64,000 nucleotides of DNA from Splendidivirga corallicola. GTDB taxonomy: Bacteria; Bacteroidota; Bacteroidia; Cytophagales; Cyclobacteriaceae. The stretch covers positions 248,001 to 312,000 of the forward strand of contig JAUJEA010000005.1 of assembly GCA_030442035.1 (NCBI GenBank), written 5' to 3'. Below the pieces are notes generated by a model, which made no database searches, was not told where the DNA came from, and saw only the letters and a list, made by a program, of their open reading frames with translations. The first letter of the stretch is position 1. Each line of letters opens with the position of its first letter. A program made the position numbers and the translations under genes. Shown piece after piece: positions 18,233 through 26,554 of this stretch.

Positions 18233-18532
18233 TTATTGACCCTAAATACTATAAAAAACATAATGTTCTCTATTGCGAAAATGTTGTAAATGAAGTACAT
18301 AAAGCTTCGATGATAGGACACCTACCTTTTAAACAATTGTGCACCATGAAACATCTAACCAACTAATTTTTCGAAAACAAAGAAAGACACTTAGTTGAAA
18401 ATCACTCAGCAATTCAATTTAAACTCAGAGAGTATCATAAAATGAAAGAACTGAATATACGATTATTGTGCGTTCTTTAAAATTAGTTGAATGTGCTGCT
18501 GGAGAAAGACTTTTAGCTGGCTTCCGTTTAAG

Positions 18533-19051
18533 TCAGACCTTTCTGTCAAACCAATCTCTTCGGTCCAATTTATAAACCAAACATTTACTATCACCAAAAC
18601 TTCTTTTCTCGACAAACCGGAATCCCATTTTTTGGTAAAACCGAATCGCCTCCTTATTTGATTCAAGCGGGTCAATGAGGATTGCAATGACTTTGTCATT
18701 GCGAAAGCAACGTTCCACCGTTAGCTGCATCATGATTGTTCCATAGCCTTTTCCCAGGTCGTCTTTTTCACCAATCCAAATATCGAGCGCTCTTAGATTC
18801 TCTGGTACAGAACCCCAATAATGGGATTCTTCCTTAGCAGGGTCGATTATTTGAATGCAACCAATGGGCCGCCCATCAATTTCAGCAATTAGTTGTTCTC
18901 TCCAATCAGGAAATCTTTGAAGTTCGTATTCCCAGTCCCAATCCTCATCGGGGTCGGAATCTACTACATGTTGTTGTTTGTCCCAGTACCTTAAAAGTTC
19001 GAGATCTTCAATGGTAGCAATCCGTAGTGTTATTTGCTTTTTTTTGGTCAT
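18533..19051 (-). CDS. GNAT acetyltransferase, aminoglycoside 6'-N-acetyltransferase-like
   Basis: A 172-residue acetyl-CoA-dependent transferase. The acetyl-CoA loop is the GxGxGT-like DLGKGYGTIMMQL (about 105-117), preceded by ALDIWIGEKD, and FYQKMGFRFVEKR marks the C-terminal motif. The resemblance is to the Acetyltransf_8 / AAC(6') group, including the YWDKQQHV N-terminal segment, but antibiotic activity is not established. ATG 19051 is preferred to the TTG at 19066 because it precedes the family start TLRIATIEDLELL. Confidence 0.8.
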   Translation of the reverse strand: MTKKKQITLRIATIEDLELLRYWDKQQHVVDSDPDEDWDWEYELQRFPDWREQLIAEIDGRPIGCIQIIDPAKEESHYWGSVPENLRALDIWIGEKDDLGKGYGTIMMQLTVERCFRNDKVIAILIDPLESNKEAIRFYQKMGFRFVEKRSFGDSKCLVYKLDRRDWFDRKV

Positions 19052-19144
19052 TTCCAATAGTCTCAAATGGTAAATACCGGTTTAGTAAAAGTTGGATGAC
19101 GTGATTATTAACCATTATCACAAATCTGTTTTGAAGGGCTTTCT

Positions 19145-19510
19145 CTAACTTTCCATCTCTTTTGCCTGCTTTATAAAAAAGTCTGCCTTCTTCGCTTCGA
19201 CATCATCCAGTGATCTGAATTTTAAATGACGACGAAACTTCCCACCACCTTCCAATAAATTTTCCGGATCATTAAATTTATATCCAAAACTAAACTCAAA
19301 CGAAACATGACTTTTATAGACAAAAACACCACCAAAATCTTCATCGTATGAGAAAATAATGCCACCGTACATTATTCGCTCCTTTACCTGGGGAAAATGA
19401 TCAAATACAATTCCCCGTAGTTTATTGAGAATTTGAAATTGAGTTTGATCAAGAATTTCAATATTGTCTATGAATTCCTGAGTCTTTGGGTCTGTAGATT
19501 TTTTGATCAT
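19145..19510 (-). CDS. DUF1801 family protein
   Basis: A 121-residue YdhG/YjbR-like protein of the DUF1801 fold. The family segments are present: IVFDHFPQVKERIMYGGIIFSYDEDFGGVFVYKSHVSFEFSFG and a C-terminal HLKFRSLDDVEAKKADFFIKQA. The function is unknown. It is a lone gene between a GNAT and a sulfatase-modifying-factor-like gene. A second DUF1801 gene lies at 29248. Confidence 0.8.
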   Translation of the reverse strand: MIKKSTDPKTQEFIDNIEILDQTQFQILNKLRGIVFDHFPQVKERIMYGGIIFSYDEDFGGVFVYKSHVSFEFSFGYKFNDPENLLEGGGKFRRHLKFRSLDDVEAKKADFFIKQAKEMES

Positions 19511-19563
19511 TTTTCTTTTATACTTGCCAATGTGCTGTTAAATAGAGCATACCTGATTAGGGC

Positions 19564-20301
19564 CTATACGTGTATTTTGTAATCTGTTGTTTTTTGTTCT
19601 TCTTCCACATTCCTTGCTATCCTAAAACCAAGATCATCTATTTTAAATGAAAGCGGATGACTGCGTCTTCGGTTTGTTGCCATACAACCTCTTGCTTCAT
19701 CACACCAACCACCACCTTTAAAGATCCGGTATGAACCGTAAACTGTTTCATCGTAAATATCTGAACACCACTCCCAAACATTCCCCAACATATCATAGAG
19801 TCCCCATGAATTTGGCTCCTTCATTCCAACATCATGGGTCATTTTATGAGCGTTATCTTTATACCAGGCAATCAAATCCAATTCACCATACCTGATTGTT
19901 GTTGTTCCTGCCTTACAGGCGTATTCCCATTCTGCCTCTGTTGGCAATCGAAATCCATTTGCTTTGGTGTCAAAAGCTATCTCCTCATTTTTGTTGCTAA
20001 AGGAATAACATGGTTTTAATCCGGTTTTAGCAGATAATGAATTACAAAAAATTACCGCGTCTTTCCAGGTTACCGTTTCAACAGGCCGTTTATTTCCATG
20101 AAAGACACTTGGGGATTCTCCCATAACAGTAAAATATAAATCTTGTGTCACGGGATATTTACCTATCAGGAATGGTTGTATCGCCACAGTCCATTTACGT
20201 TTTATCCTGTCATCATTTAATGTGATCTCTCCCTTTGGTATGGCCGCCATCTGGTTATGTATTGCGTTGAGCCCGGATATTTTAGGAGTATTTAGATTCA
20301 C
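19564..20301 (-). CDS. Formylglycine-generating-enzyme-like (SUMF1 domain) protein
   Basis: A 245-residue cytosolic SUMF1 domain protein. Diagnostic segments are PVETVTWKDAVIFCNSLS (about 77-94), FRLPTEAEWEYACKAGT (about 118-134), DMLGNVWEWCSDIY (about 170-183) and the C-terminal GFRIAR. Such proteins either convert the sulfatase Cys to formylglycine or act in unrelated C-type-lectin-like roles. The active FGE Cys pair (spacing of 5) is not clearly present: the GGGWCDEARGC segment has Cys spaced by 6. The start is a GTG at 20301; ATG 20250 is possible but would trim the domain. Confidence 0.8.
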   Translation of the reverse strand: MNLNTPKISGLNAIHNQMAAIPKGEITLNDDRIKRKWTVAIQPFLIGKYPVTQDLYFTVMGESPSVFHGNKRPVETVTWKDAVIFCNSLSAKTGLKPCYSFSNKNEEIAFDTKANGFRLPTEAEWEYACKAGTTTIRYGELDLIAWYKDNAHKMTHDVGMKEPNSWGLYDMLGNVWEWCSDIYDETVYGSYRIFKGGGWCDEARGCMATNRRRSHPLSFKIDDLGFRIARNVEEEQKTTDYKIHV

Positions 20302-20413
20302 TGATATTTTCTATTTAAATAAAAGGTCAACTTTAATGCATGAATAATGGTATCACCATAAATTGCCATGACTCATTTATGTCAGAAGTTACTGACTCCT
20401 TTTTGTAATTAAA

Positions 20414-20926
20414 CTATAGGTACCTTTCTTTGATTATATTTAAATGATGCATCGCATGCCCAATCGCAATGTATCCCAAAGCTCTTGCCGATATTTTATG
20501 CTCAATTCCATTTCCTAAAAATTCCAGATTCTGGTCCTCCATATTTGTAAAGATAAAACCAAACGATTTTCTCACAGCCAGAAACTCTTCAATTAGATCT
20601 TCCATACTCCTCTCTGTTACGTCAACATTGGAAGCATAGAAATCTTCATCCAGTGCATAAAGCGGGATCCTATCATCACTGCGGACACAAACCAATGCCC
20701 TGAAGGAAAATCCCCTTTCCGTATCAATCATATGCATAAAAACATCCTTTATCGTCCACTTGTTTTTCTCATATCGATGGTTGTGCTTATGCTTGTCTAT
20801 TGATCTAAAAAAATCGACTACTTTGTTCGTATTTGCATTCAGTAGATCTTCAAAAGAACCTTCCCCCACCAAGTCGATGTATTTTTGATAACCGGGATTG
20901 TACTCTGTTGACTCTGGTCTTTTCAT
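20414..20926 (-). CDS. DinB family protein
   Basis: A 170-residue four-helix-bundle protein of the DinB/DUF664 superfamily. Metal-binding histidines are visible in HMIDTERGF (about residue 65) and in GHAMHHLNIIKER near the C terminus. Members act as metal-dependent thiol transferases or hydrolases, but the substrate here is unknown. The start at 20926 (KRPESTEYNPGYQKYI) fits the usual N terminus; ATG 20935 is an alternative. An earlier TTG at 20971 would overlap the upstream GNAT gene. Confidence 0.82.
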   Translation of the reverse strand: MKRPESTEYNPGYQKYIDLVGEGSFEDLLNANTNKVVDFFRSIDKHKHNHRYEKNKWTIKDVFMHMIDTERGFSFRALVCVRSDDRIPLYALDEDFYASNVDVTERSMEDLIEEFLAVRKSFGFIFTNMEDQNLEFLGNGIEHKISARALGYIAIGHAMHHLNIIKERYL

Positions 20927-20951
20927 TGATAACATTTTTGATAGTGTCAAT

Positions 20952-21590
20952 TTAAAATTGGATTGTGTCAAAAGTATCCAGGCGATTTAAAAAATGTTCA
21001 GGTGCTCCGGAAATTTTTAAATTCCGAAAATCTTTTTCAGGCATATATTTTTCAAGAATCGCCAAGCATTCCTCTAAATCATTTTGTCTGCTACCAAATT
21101 TATCACCTGACAATAGATAAAAGCCAAAATCAGAATATAATTTTATGGCCCGATAACTGCCCGGCTGTGTATGAAGGTAAACAGGATAATCTTCTTCATT
21201 CAAATTCTTCATAATAATGGAAAGTAGCGCTCTGCCTATTCCAAATCCTTCATAATCTTTCAAAACTTTGAACCAATGAATGGTATTAAACTCATTGTAA
21301 GCTTTCCACAACAAACAGGTAGCAACAGGCCTATCCCATGCGTCGCATACGAAGAGGGTCCTGGAATAAAACAAATCTTCTTTTCCTCCATAGGTCGTTT
21401 GAAAAAACTCCATCATAAACTGGTCATATTCCTCGGCCTCATTGGGCTCGTCAAAGGGCATAGCCTTCCAAATACCTAACTCATCTTTCCGGCAACTTCT
21501 GATGGAGTAACCATCAGGAAGTTTGGAAAGAGCCTCTGTATTTAAGGTTCTGCACATCATGAAAATATTTTTATCCGGTATTTCCTCCAT
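20952..21590 (-). CDS. GNAT family N-acetyltransferase
   Basis: A 212-residue acetyltransferase with the acetyl-CoA-binding motif YEGFGIGRALLSIIMK (about 118-133) and the C-terminal GNAT beta-alpha unit AIKLYSDFGFYLLSGD (about 152-167). The N-terminal segment (CRTLNTEALSKLPDGYSIRSCRKDE) is typical of a small group of GNATs with this SxRxCRxDE opening. It lies immediately upstream of the DinB gene, with a short gap, so the two may be cotranscribed. Substrate unknown. Confidence 0.82.
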   Translation of the reverse strand: MEEIPDKNIFMMCRTLNTEALSKLPDGYSIRSCRKDELGIWKAMPFDEPNEAEEYDQFMMEFFQTTYGGKEDLFYSRTLFVCDAWDRPVATCLLWKAYNEFNTIHWFKVLKDYEGFGIGRALLSIIMKNLNEEDYPVYLHTQPGSYRAIKLYSDFGFYLLSGDKFGSRQNDLEECLAILEKYMPEKDFRNLKISGAPEHFLNRLDTFDTIQF

Positions 21591-21622
21591 ACTTTGGGCT
21601 GTTAACGGTTCCGGTCTTTAAA

Positions 21623-22252
21623 TTATTTAGATTCCACTTTAAATCGCAAAACTGTTTTCAATTTTTCCGGAGCTACTTTTCTAAAATCAGACAGGTAAAT
21701 TTCCCTATGAGTTTTCGATGTTCTAAGTAGATTTTCCTTATCTGCAAATATCTCCATTAACTTAAAACTTTCAGGTTCATTGTCATAACTTCCCACATGC
21801 ATCATTTGGACACATTTTCCGTCTGTTATTTTTTCAAATTTCACTTTTTCCAATAAAACATGCGGCTTTTTTTTCTTTGTTTGATCCATGATTTGTTTCA
21901 CAAACTTAGCATCCACAAAGTCCGGTTGTCTGATCATTAATTTGAAGACCAAGTCATTTTTATCAATGGTGCCATCATACGTTTTCTTTGCTTCTTCATT
22001 AATATCCCAAATACCCTCCAGGGGATAAACCGTATAATCAAAATATCCTTCAGGCTCTATTCCCTTTTTAGGGCTCATTTTTATTCCATATGAAAGAGAA
22101 TACAGAACGCTAATATATTCAGGAAAGAAATCACTATTGGGATTTCCTTCACCTTCAATGGTAAGAAACTTATATTCCGGTATTTCGACTGTTTCAGGTT
22201 TGTTTTTAGGTAGATAAATTTCCTTTTCTTTTTTTCTCCACTCGTGTTTCAT
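21623..22252 (-). CDS. GyrI-like small-molecule-binding domain protein
   Basis: A 209-residue protein of the GyrI-like / COG4832 group, which folds like the effector domain of MerR/AraC multidrug regulators but lacks a DNA-binding domain. Visible features are VEIPEYKFLTIEGEGNPNSDFFPEYISVLYSLSYGIKM (about 22-60), YPLEGIWDI and MMHVGSYDNEPESFKLM, and the C-terminal HREIYLSDFRKVAPEKLKTVLR. Such stand-alone proteins may hydrolyse or sequester toxic compounds. It is a single gene. Confidence 0.85.
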   Translation of the reverse strand: MKHEWRKKEKEIYLPKNKPETVEIPEYKFLTIEGEGNPNSDFFPEYISVLYSLSYGIKMSPKKGIEPEGYFDYTVYPLEGIWDINEEAKKTYDGTIDKNDLVFKLMIRQPDFVDAKFVKQIMDQTKKKKPHVLLEKVKFEKITDGKCVQMMHVGSYDNEPESFKLMEIFADKENLLRTSKTHREIYLSDFRKVAPEKLKTVLRFKVESK

Positions 22253-22921
22253 ATCGTATGCTTCTTTTAATGTTTATATGGTATGAAGCAAAAGTAGAAT
22301 ACAGGAGTGACAGCCCTATGTCAGCAATGCTCAGAGCAAACACATTTTAGATCTGTGATAAGGTCAAAGGGGACAATCCTTATCTATATTGGGAACATAA
22401 GTGATATTGTGTTCAAGTGTTGAGGTGTTGAAGTTGAAATACTTTTGAGATTTTGTTGGAAAGCTTGGATCGATAATAACACATCAATACGCTATAACCA
22501 AAGGGACATATGCTTCATACAGCCCATTTTAGAGGATATTGAATGCCTGCTCTTTTCTCCCAAACAAACCTTCACAACGATAAATCGGATAAAATACCTT
22601 GCGCTTGGACAGATCAGCATATTCTATACTTTAATATTTAAATACTTCACCGCCTTGTAACCTTCCTTGGTTTAATTAGAAATCAAATGTTGTGTCTCTT
22701 AACAATTAAGGCATTTAATGATATTGGGTAGATAGTGCTTCGAGCCAGCGAGATGTACAGACACCCCAGAGGTGTACGACATCGGTGATAGCTTGAAAGT
22801 TCAATGGTTCCAATCCCTGTATCTTCAAATAGACATTTTGGATGAAATTGATATGCTCCACAGATGCTTGATCCGTATTTTCTTGAGATAAATTTATATA
22901 CAAGATCATTTTGACCTAAAA
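22253..22921. other. Gene-free accessory gap
   Basis: About 670 bases with no convincing gene. Two overlapping minus-strand frames around 22683-22967 contain Cys/His-rich translations without recognisable domains. The stretch near 22755-22800 (CACCCCAGAGGTGT-type palindrome) resembles noncoding repeats common in Bacteroidota. No function can be supported. Confidence 0.4.
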
Positions 22922-22944
22922 AATAGTCCCTGACCGGGACTATT
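22922..22944 (-). terminator. Rho-independent terminator of the ArsR-SRPBCC operon
   Basis: Nine-base stem AATAGTCCC / GGGACTATT with a 5-base loop. Read on the minus strand it is followed directly by a T run (TTTTTT), 39 bases past the 22983 stop. Confidence 0.85.
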
Positions 22945-22982
22945 ATCTTCTTAGGTTTTATAAACAACAGTTCTTAGGCAAA

Positions 22983-23456
22983 TTAATCATTCAAGCTGGT
23001 TTCTTTTTGCAGAAACTCTCCAAGTCTGTCAAAAACAGAAGCCCAACCATTATAAAAGCCCATTTCTTCCTGTTGCTTGCAGTATTCTTCTGTTGGATGG
23101 ACAACGTTAAAAGTAAAATTGGTTTTATCTCCATTTTCCTCAAACAACGCTTGTATTTCCACTCCTTCAGTCATTGGTTTGAAGTTCGCAGATGAAAATA
23201 TTCTTTCAAGCTCGACTATTTCCTTATATACACCATCCGCGATGAACTCTTTTCCATCGGGCATCATCATACTATACTTCCATTCACCACCGACACTAAA
23301 GTTATGTTCGATTACTTTAGTCTCCATACCTTTGGGTCCCCACCAAAGTGCAATATGTTCCGGTTGAGTCCAGGCTTCCCAAACCAGCTTAATGGGAGCG
23401 TTGAAGGTTCTTTTCAAGGTTAAGGTGCGATTTTTCAGGTCGTTCGTGTTACTCAT
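22983..23456 (-). CDS. SRPBCC (AHSA1/Aha1-like) protein
   Basis: A 157-residue START-like fold protein of the AHSA1/CalC group. Family landmarks are TFNAPIKLVWEAWTQPEHIALWWGPKGM (about 15-43) and the C-terminal GFYNGWASVFDRLGEFLQ. Members bind hydrophobic ligands. Its start overlaps the stop of the upstream ArsR gene by 8 bases, a very common Bacteroidota operon in which the regulator controls this protein. Confidence 0.9.
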   Translation of the reverse strand: MSNTNDLKNRTLTLKRTFNAPIKLVWEAWTQPEHIALWWGPKGMETKVIEHNFSVGGEWKYSMMMPDGKEFIADGVYKEIVELERIFSSANFKPMTEGVEIQALFEENGDKTNFTFNVVHPTEEYCKQQEEMGFYNGWASVFDRLGEFLQKETSLND

Positions 23457-23778
23457 CTTGTTTCTTTTTTGTTTGTAGTTTCATTAAATAATTCTCGAAG
23501 GAGTCCAGTTTCTCCTCCCACAGATTTTGATATTGTTCTATCCATAAAAAAGCAGGAACAAGGCTTCTGGGTTGAATTTGACAAAATTGCTCTCTACCCT
23601 GTTTATTGATAACAATTATTCCACACTCTTTTAAGATCTTCAAATGTTTGGAAACTGCAGGCCGGCTGATCTCAAAATGTTCAGCTACCTCATTAACAGT
23701 CAGCATCTCATTTGCAAGCAGTTCTATAATATCTCTTCTGACAGGATCGGCTATTGCCTGAAAGACATCTCTTCTCAT
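23449..23778 (-). CDS. ArsR-family transcriptional regulator
   Basis: A 109-residue winged-helix repressor. The DNA-binding region runs about residues 8-75 (QAIADPVRRDIIELLANEMLTVNEVAEHFEISRPAVSKHLKILKECGII). There is no CxC metal-binding motif of arsenic or cadmium sensors, so it belongs to the SRPBCC-linked, non-metal subgroup. Two operator palindromes lie just upstream of its own start, so autoregulation together with the downstream SRPBCC gene is likely. Confidence 0.9.
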   Translation of the reverse strand: MRRDVFQAIADPVRRDIIELLANEMLTVNEVAEHFEISRPAVSKHLKILKECGIIVINKQGREQFCQIQPRSLVPAFLWIEQYQNLWEEKLDSFENYLMKLQTKKKQDE

Positions 23779-23785
23779 ATGTTAC

Positions 23786-23827
23786 GTAACCATTTGGTTA
23801 CAAATATAAATGTAACCAATCGGTTAC
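23786..23827 (-). promoter_or_regulatory. Double palindromic operator of the ArsR gene
   Basis: GTAACCATTTGGTTAC (23786-23801) and GTAACCAATCGGTTAC (23812-23827) are perfect 6-4-6 inverted repeats, 26 bases centre to centre. They start 8 bases above the ATG at 23778. This is the expected place for an ArsR dimer pair. Confidence 0.75.
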
Positions 23828-23938
23828 ACAAATGTTTTTAAAGAAATTTTAAGAATAGCTTATCATTTCACCCTAAAACCTGTAGGATTATGAAATACTT
23901 GAAAAAATAAGAACTTGTTTAAGTCTATGGATAAACCG

Positions 23939-24685
23939 TTATTGGCCATATACATTGGGTACTGTTTTTTTGACCAATTCCTTTGTTTCGGTGTCGAAGA
24001 TCAATATTCCTTCATTCCTTTTGTCAAGCCGTCCGATCAAAGTACCGGTTTCATCCCAAACCGATGTTTGTCCGGCACTTTCAAAATTATCGCAGTATCC
24101 AACACAATTAGCCATGAGAACCGGCATGGTATATTTTTTAGCAATTTGTGGGAAATGTATAAAAGCTTTCCTGATCCCTTCATGGGATTTTGCTACACTG
24201 GCCATATATAATTCCGCACCAAGCCTGATCGCATTTTCCGCATGTTCGGATTGCAATGATTCATAGCAAATCGCTGGTGCAATCTTTACATCTTCAATAG
24301 TTATAATAAGTTGTTCAGCTCCTTCGACAAAGTAGGGTAACTCATCGGAATGTAATTTTTGTTTGGCATAAGTTTGTCTGGGTTGATGCGGCTGAAAAAA
24401 GATTATGCCTATGGAAATTCCTGACCGGGACTTTGCTGGCAAACCAATTCCAATGGCTATTTTGTTCAGATCGCTCATTTGCTGGAATTCGTCGAGTCTC
24501 ATATCGTTTTGATCAGTAGCCAATTCACCGGCAAGTTCCGGTTCGTAACCAGTCAGTGATAGTTCCGGGAATACAATCAAATCAGCTTCGCAGGAAATGG
24601 CAGTATCAATCCATCTCTTATGATGAGCGATATTATACTCTATATTTCCTTTTTCCGATTTTATCTGTGCAACACAAATTTTCAT
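23939..24685 (-). CDS. Carbon-nitrogen hydrolase (nitrilase superfamily)
   Basis: A 248-residue enzyme hydrolysing a non-peptide C-N bond (amide or nitrile). The Glu-Lys-Cys triad is visible: Glu 41 in FPELSLTGYEPE, Lys in TYAKQKLHSDE (about 135), and Cys in APAICYESLQ (about 165). It has no signal peptide, so it is cytosolic. It is a single gene, and its specific substrate is unknown. Confidence 0.88.
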   Translation of the reverse strand: MKICVAQIKSEKGNIEYNIAHHKRWIDTAISCEADLIVFPELSLTGYEPELAGELATDQNDMRLDEFQQMSDLNKIAIGIGLPAKSRSGISIGIIFFQPHQPRQTYAKQKLHSDELPYFVEGAEQLIITIEDVKIAPAICYESLQSEHAENAIRLGAELYMASVAKSHEGIRKAFIHFPQIAKKYTMPVLMANCVGYCDNFESAGQTSVWDETGTLIGRLDKRNEGILIFDTETKELVKKTVPNVYGQ

Positions 24686-24704
24686 TTCGTTGTCATAGTG
24701 TCAT

Positions 24705-25055
24705 TTACAATTTCAAATATCCTTTACGCACTAACGCTACTATTTTAACTTCTTTTCTTTCTAAGCGATCATAATATCCGGTATAATACGCTATCAATGC
24801 ACGTACTTCTCTCGCATCATTAATATCAAATATAACGCTATGCAATGGCCTTTGCTCAATCCAAAATTCCCCATTTCCTAAATTGTACATCTTCTCAGGG
24901 TCAACATATTTTGTTAAGTCCTCTCCTGTTTTCTCTGCAGTTTTAAAATTAGGCACTTCCCAATTCAATACTACTTGAAAAACCTTTTCAAAAACAGTGC
25001 AAGCATTTGAAGGAGTATTGTAGGTATTAACACAAACAACAATGGTCAAGGTCAA
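24705..25055 (-). CDS. Unidentified protein, start uncertain
   Basis: A frame of 116 residues that lacks an in-frame ATG near its 5' end; only TTG codons (25055, 25049) are available. The sequence looks protein-like (EKMYNLGNGEFWIEQRPLHSVIFDINDAREVRALIAYYTGYYDRLERKEVKIVALVRKG), with a plausible alpha/beta pattern. No family was recognised. It may be a remnant of a longer gene or a gene with an unusual start. It sits 19 bases upstream of the nitrilase gene on the same strand. Confidence 0.45.
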   Translation of the reverse strand: MTLTIVVCVNTYNTPSNACTVFEKVFQVVLNWEVPNFKTAEKTGEDLTKYVDPEKMYNLGNGEFWIEQRPLHSVIFDINDAREVRALIAYYTGYYDRLERKEVKIVALVRKGYLKL

Positions 25056-25107
25056 AAAAAGCTAATAGACGTCAAATTCGTAACTTTTTCTTTATTACCA
25101 TCCTCCT

Positions 25108-26409
25108 TTACCAATTAAACCCAATTTTATGCCTGGACTTTAAAAATCTTCCGGGATAAAAGACAACCTGAATTAAATTATATTCCAACTGACTAAAATC
25201 AAATGATTTGTTATCAATATCCAATGAAGATAATGGATACCACCTCAAGTTGGTTCTTAATATAAGATACTCTTCAGTCTTACCAGGTAAAATATCCCAA
25301 CCTACAGTGATACCGGGTTCGACTTTTCTGAATGTTAGTTTTCTGTCCGCATCATTGGTATTTTCGGAATATTGAATATGATCGTAAGCGATATTCAAAC
25401 CAATATAAGGTACAAATCCGGAGTAATCCGTCAAGAATTTGCTTACCTCAAAGGCCAGGGAAGTTTTTTGAATAGTTTGCTTTGTTCCATACCCTGTGTT
25501 CTCATACCGGGGATTTCTAAAGGAAAGCGCGGAAAACAGATTTGCTTTATTGAATTGATATCCAAGGGCAATGTCATAATAAGTTGAGGAACTAAGTTTA
25601 TCATTCAAATAAGGGAAATCACTTTTGTTGTATTCAGATTTCGCAAGTGAAAAGGACACAGAAGGACCTATTCCAACAAAAAAATCACCAAACCTGGTAG
25701 CATCAAGACTTAACCTGGAAACAGTGGGGTAGCTATTCCATTTTTTGTTAGTTTCAGGATTCTTATCATGACTGCTTTCGAAAGAATAAACCAATCCAAC
25801 CTGTAAATTGAATTTAGGAGTACTGATCTCTTCAAATTCTGTTTTGCTCATTGGATACTGCCACGCATTGCTATGAAAATAATTAACTCCTATTCTAATT
25901 GCAAAGTCCTTGTAGCCATACAAAAAACCTATATCAGGAACCAACATAAAATCTTTTGAAAGAGTAGGCTGGTCCTCATTGGGTTTGATAATTTGCTTGA
26001 AATCCAATGCAGACCAACTGAAACCAATGTAAGGTCTGATTTTTTTCTCCTCAAATGCCCAGGGTAAAAACCTGGCCCCAGTGGCGACATAGTGTGTTAA
26101 TTGAAAATCTGTTTCAGCCTTTCTTTTTAAGTTCAGTTGGGTCAATGGAAAAGAAACATAGAATTCAGCATGGCCCCAAAAATGAAACCCTCCCCAGTTC
26201 AGGTAGGGGTTAAAGGATCCCGGATGTTCAAAAGTAGTTATACTATTGCCCAGGAAACGTTTGCCTGTGAAAGACGGAAACAGATTTCCTCCCAACTCAA
26301 AGTATGTTTTGGCAAAATCCAGTCTTTTTTTGCTTGCTAAAGTATTTTCTTGCCCTGATAGGTTTATTGAACAAGGGATAAAGAAAATTAGTAAGAGAAA
26401 TTGCTTCAT
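25108..26409 (-). CDS. Hypothetical outer-membrane beta-barrel protein
   Basis: A 433-residue exported protein with a signal peptide (KQFLLLIFFIPCSINLSGQ). The remainder is made of alternating hydrophobic segments ending in aromatic residues (YFELGGNLFPSFTG, HFWGHAEFYVSFPLTQLNLK, IALGYQFNKANLFSALSFR, NLIQVVFYPGRFL), typical of an outer-membrane barrel. No conserved domain recognised. The start at 26409 is chosen because the signal peptide begins there; upstream Met codons (26469, 26448) add a polar extension. It lies alone between the LuxR gene and the unidentified gene at 24705. Confidence 0.65.
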   Translation of the reverse strand: MKQFLLLIFFIPCSINLSGQENTLASKKRLDFAKTYFELGGNLFPSFTGKRFLGNSITTFEHPGSFNPYLNWGGFHFWGHAEFYVSFPLTQLNLKRKAETDFQLTHYVATGARFLPWAFEEKKIRPYIGFSWSALDFKQIIKPNEDQPTLSKDFMLVPDIGFLYGYKDFAIRIGVNYFHSNAWQYPMSKTEFEEISTPKFNLQVGLVYSFESSHDKNPETNKKWNSYPTVSRLSLDATRFGDFFVGIGPSVSFSLAKSEYNKSDFPYLNDKLSSSTYYDIALGYQFNKANLFSALSFRNPRYENTGYGTKQTIQKTSLAFEVSKFLTDYSGFVPYIGLNIAYDHIQYSENTNDADRKLTFRKVEPGITVGWDILPGKTEEYLILRTNLRWYPLSSLDIDNKSFDFSQLEYNLIQVVFYPGRFLKSRHKIGFNW

Positions 26410-26554
26410 CATTTTATTATGTTTTGGAAACGATGCTGCAATCTTCATTGTAAATAATGACGATGGCAATAAGGAATTTGTATGAAAAGGTGGGATTACT
26501 TAATTATCATACAAAAGTATGAGGTAGGATTCAAGCCAAACAAAAAGTATATAA

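Noticed and set aside
18463-18699. 78-residue frame overlapping the end of the GNAT gene
   Set aside because: It is out of frame with the clearly conserved acetyltransferase sequence.
22683-22967. 94-residue minus-strand frame before the SRPBCC terminator
   Set aside because: It includes the terminator hairpin and overlaps another frame; no domain or start signal supports it.
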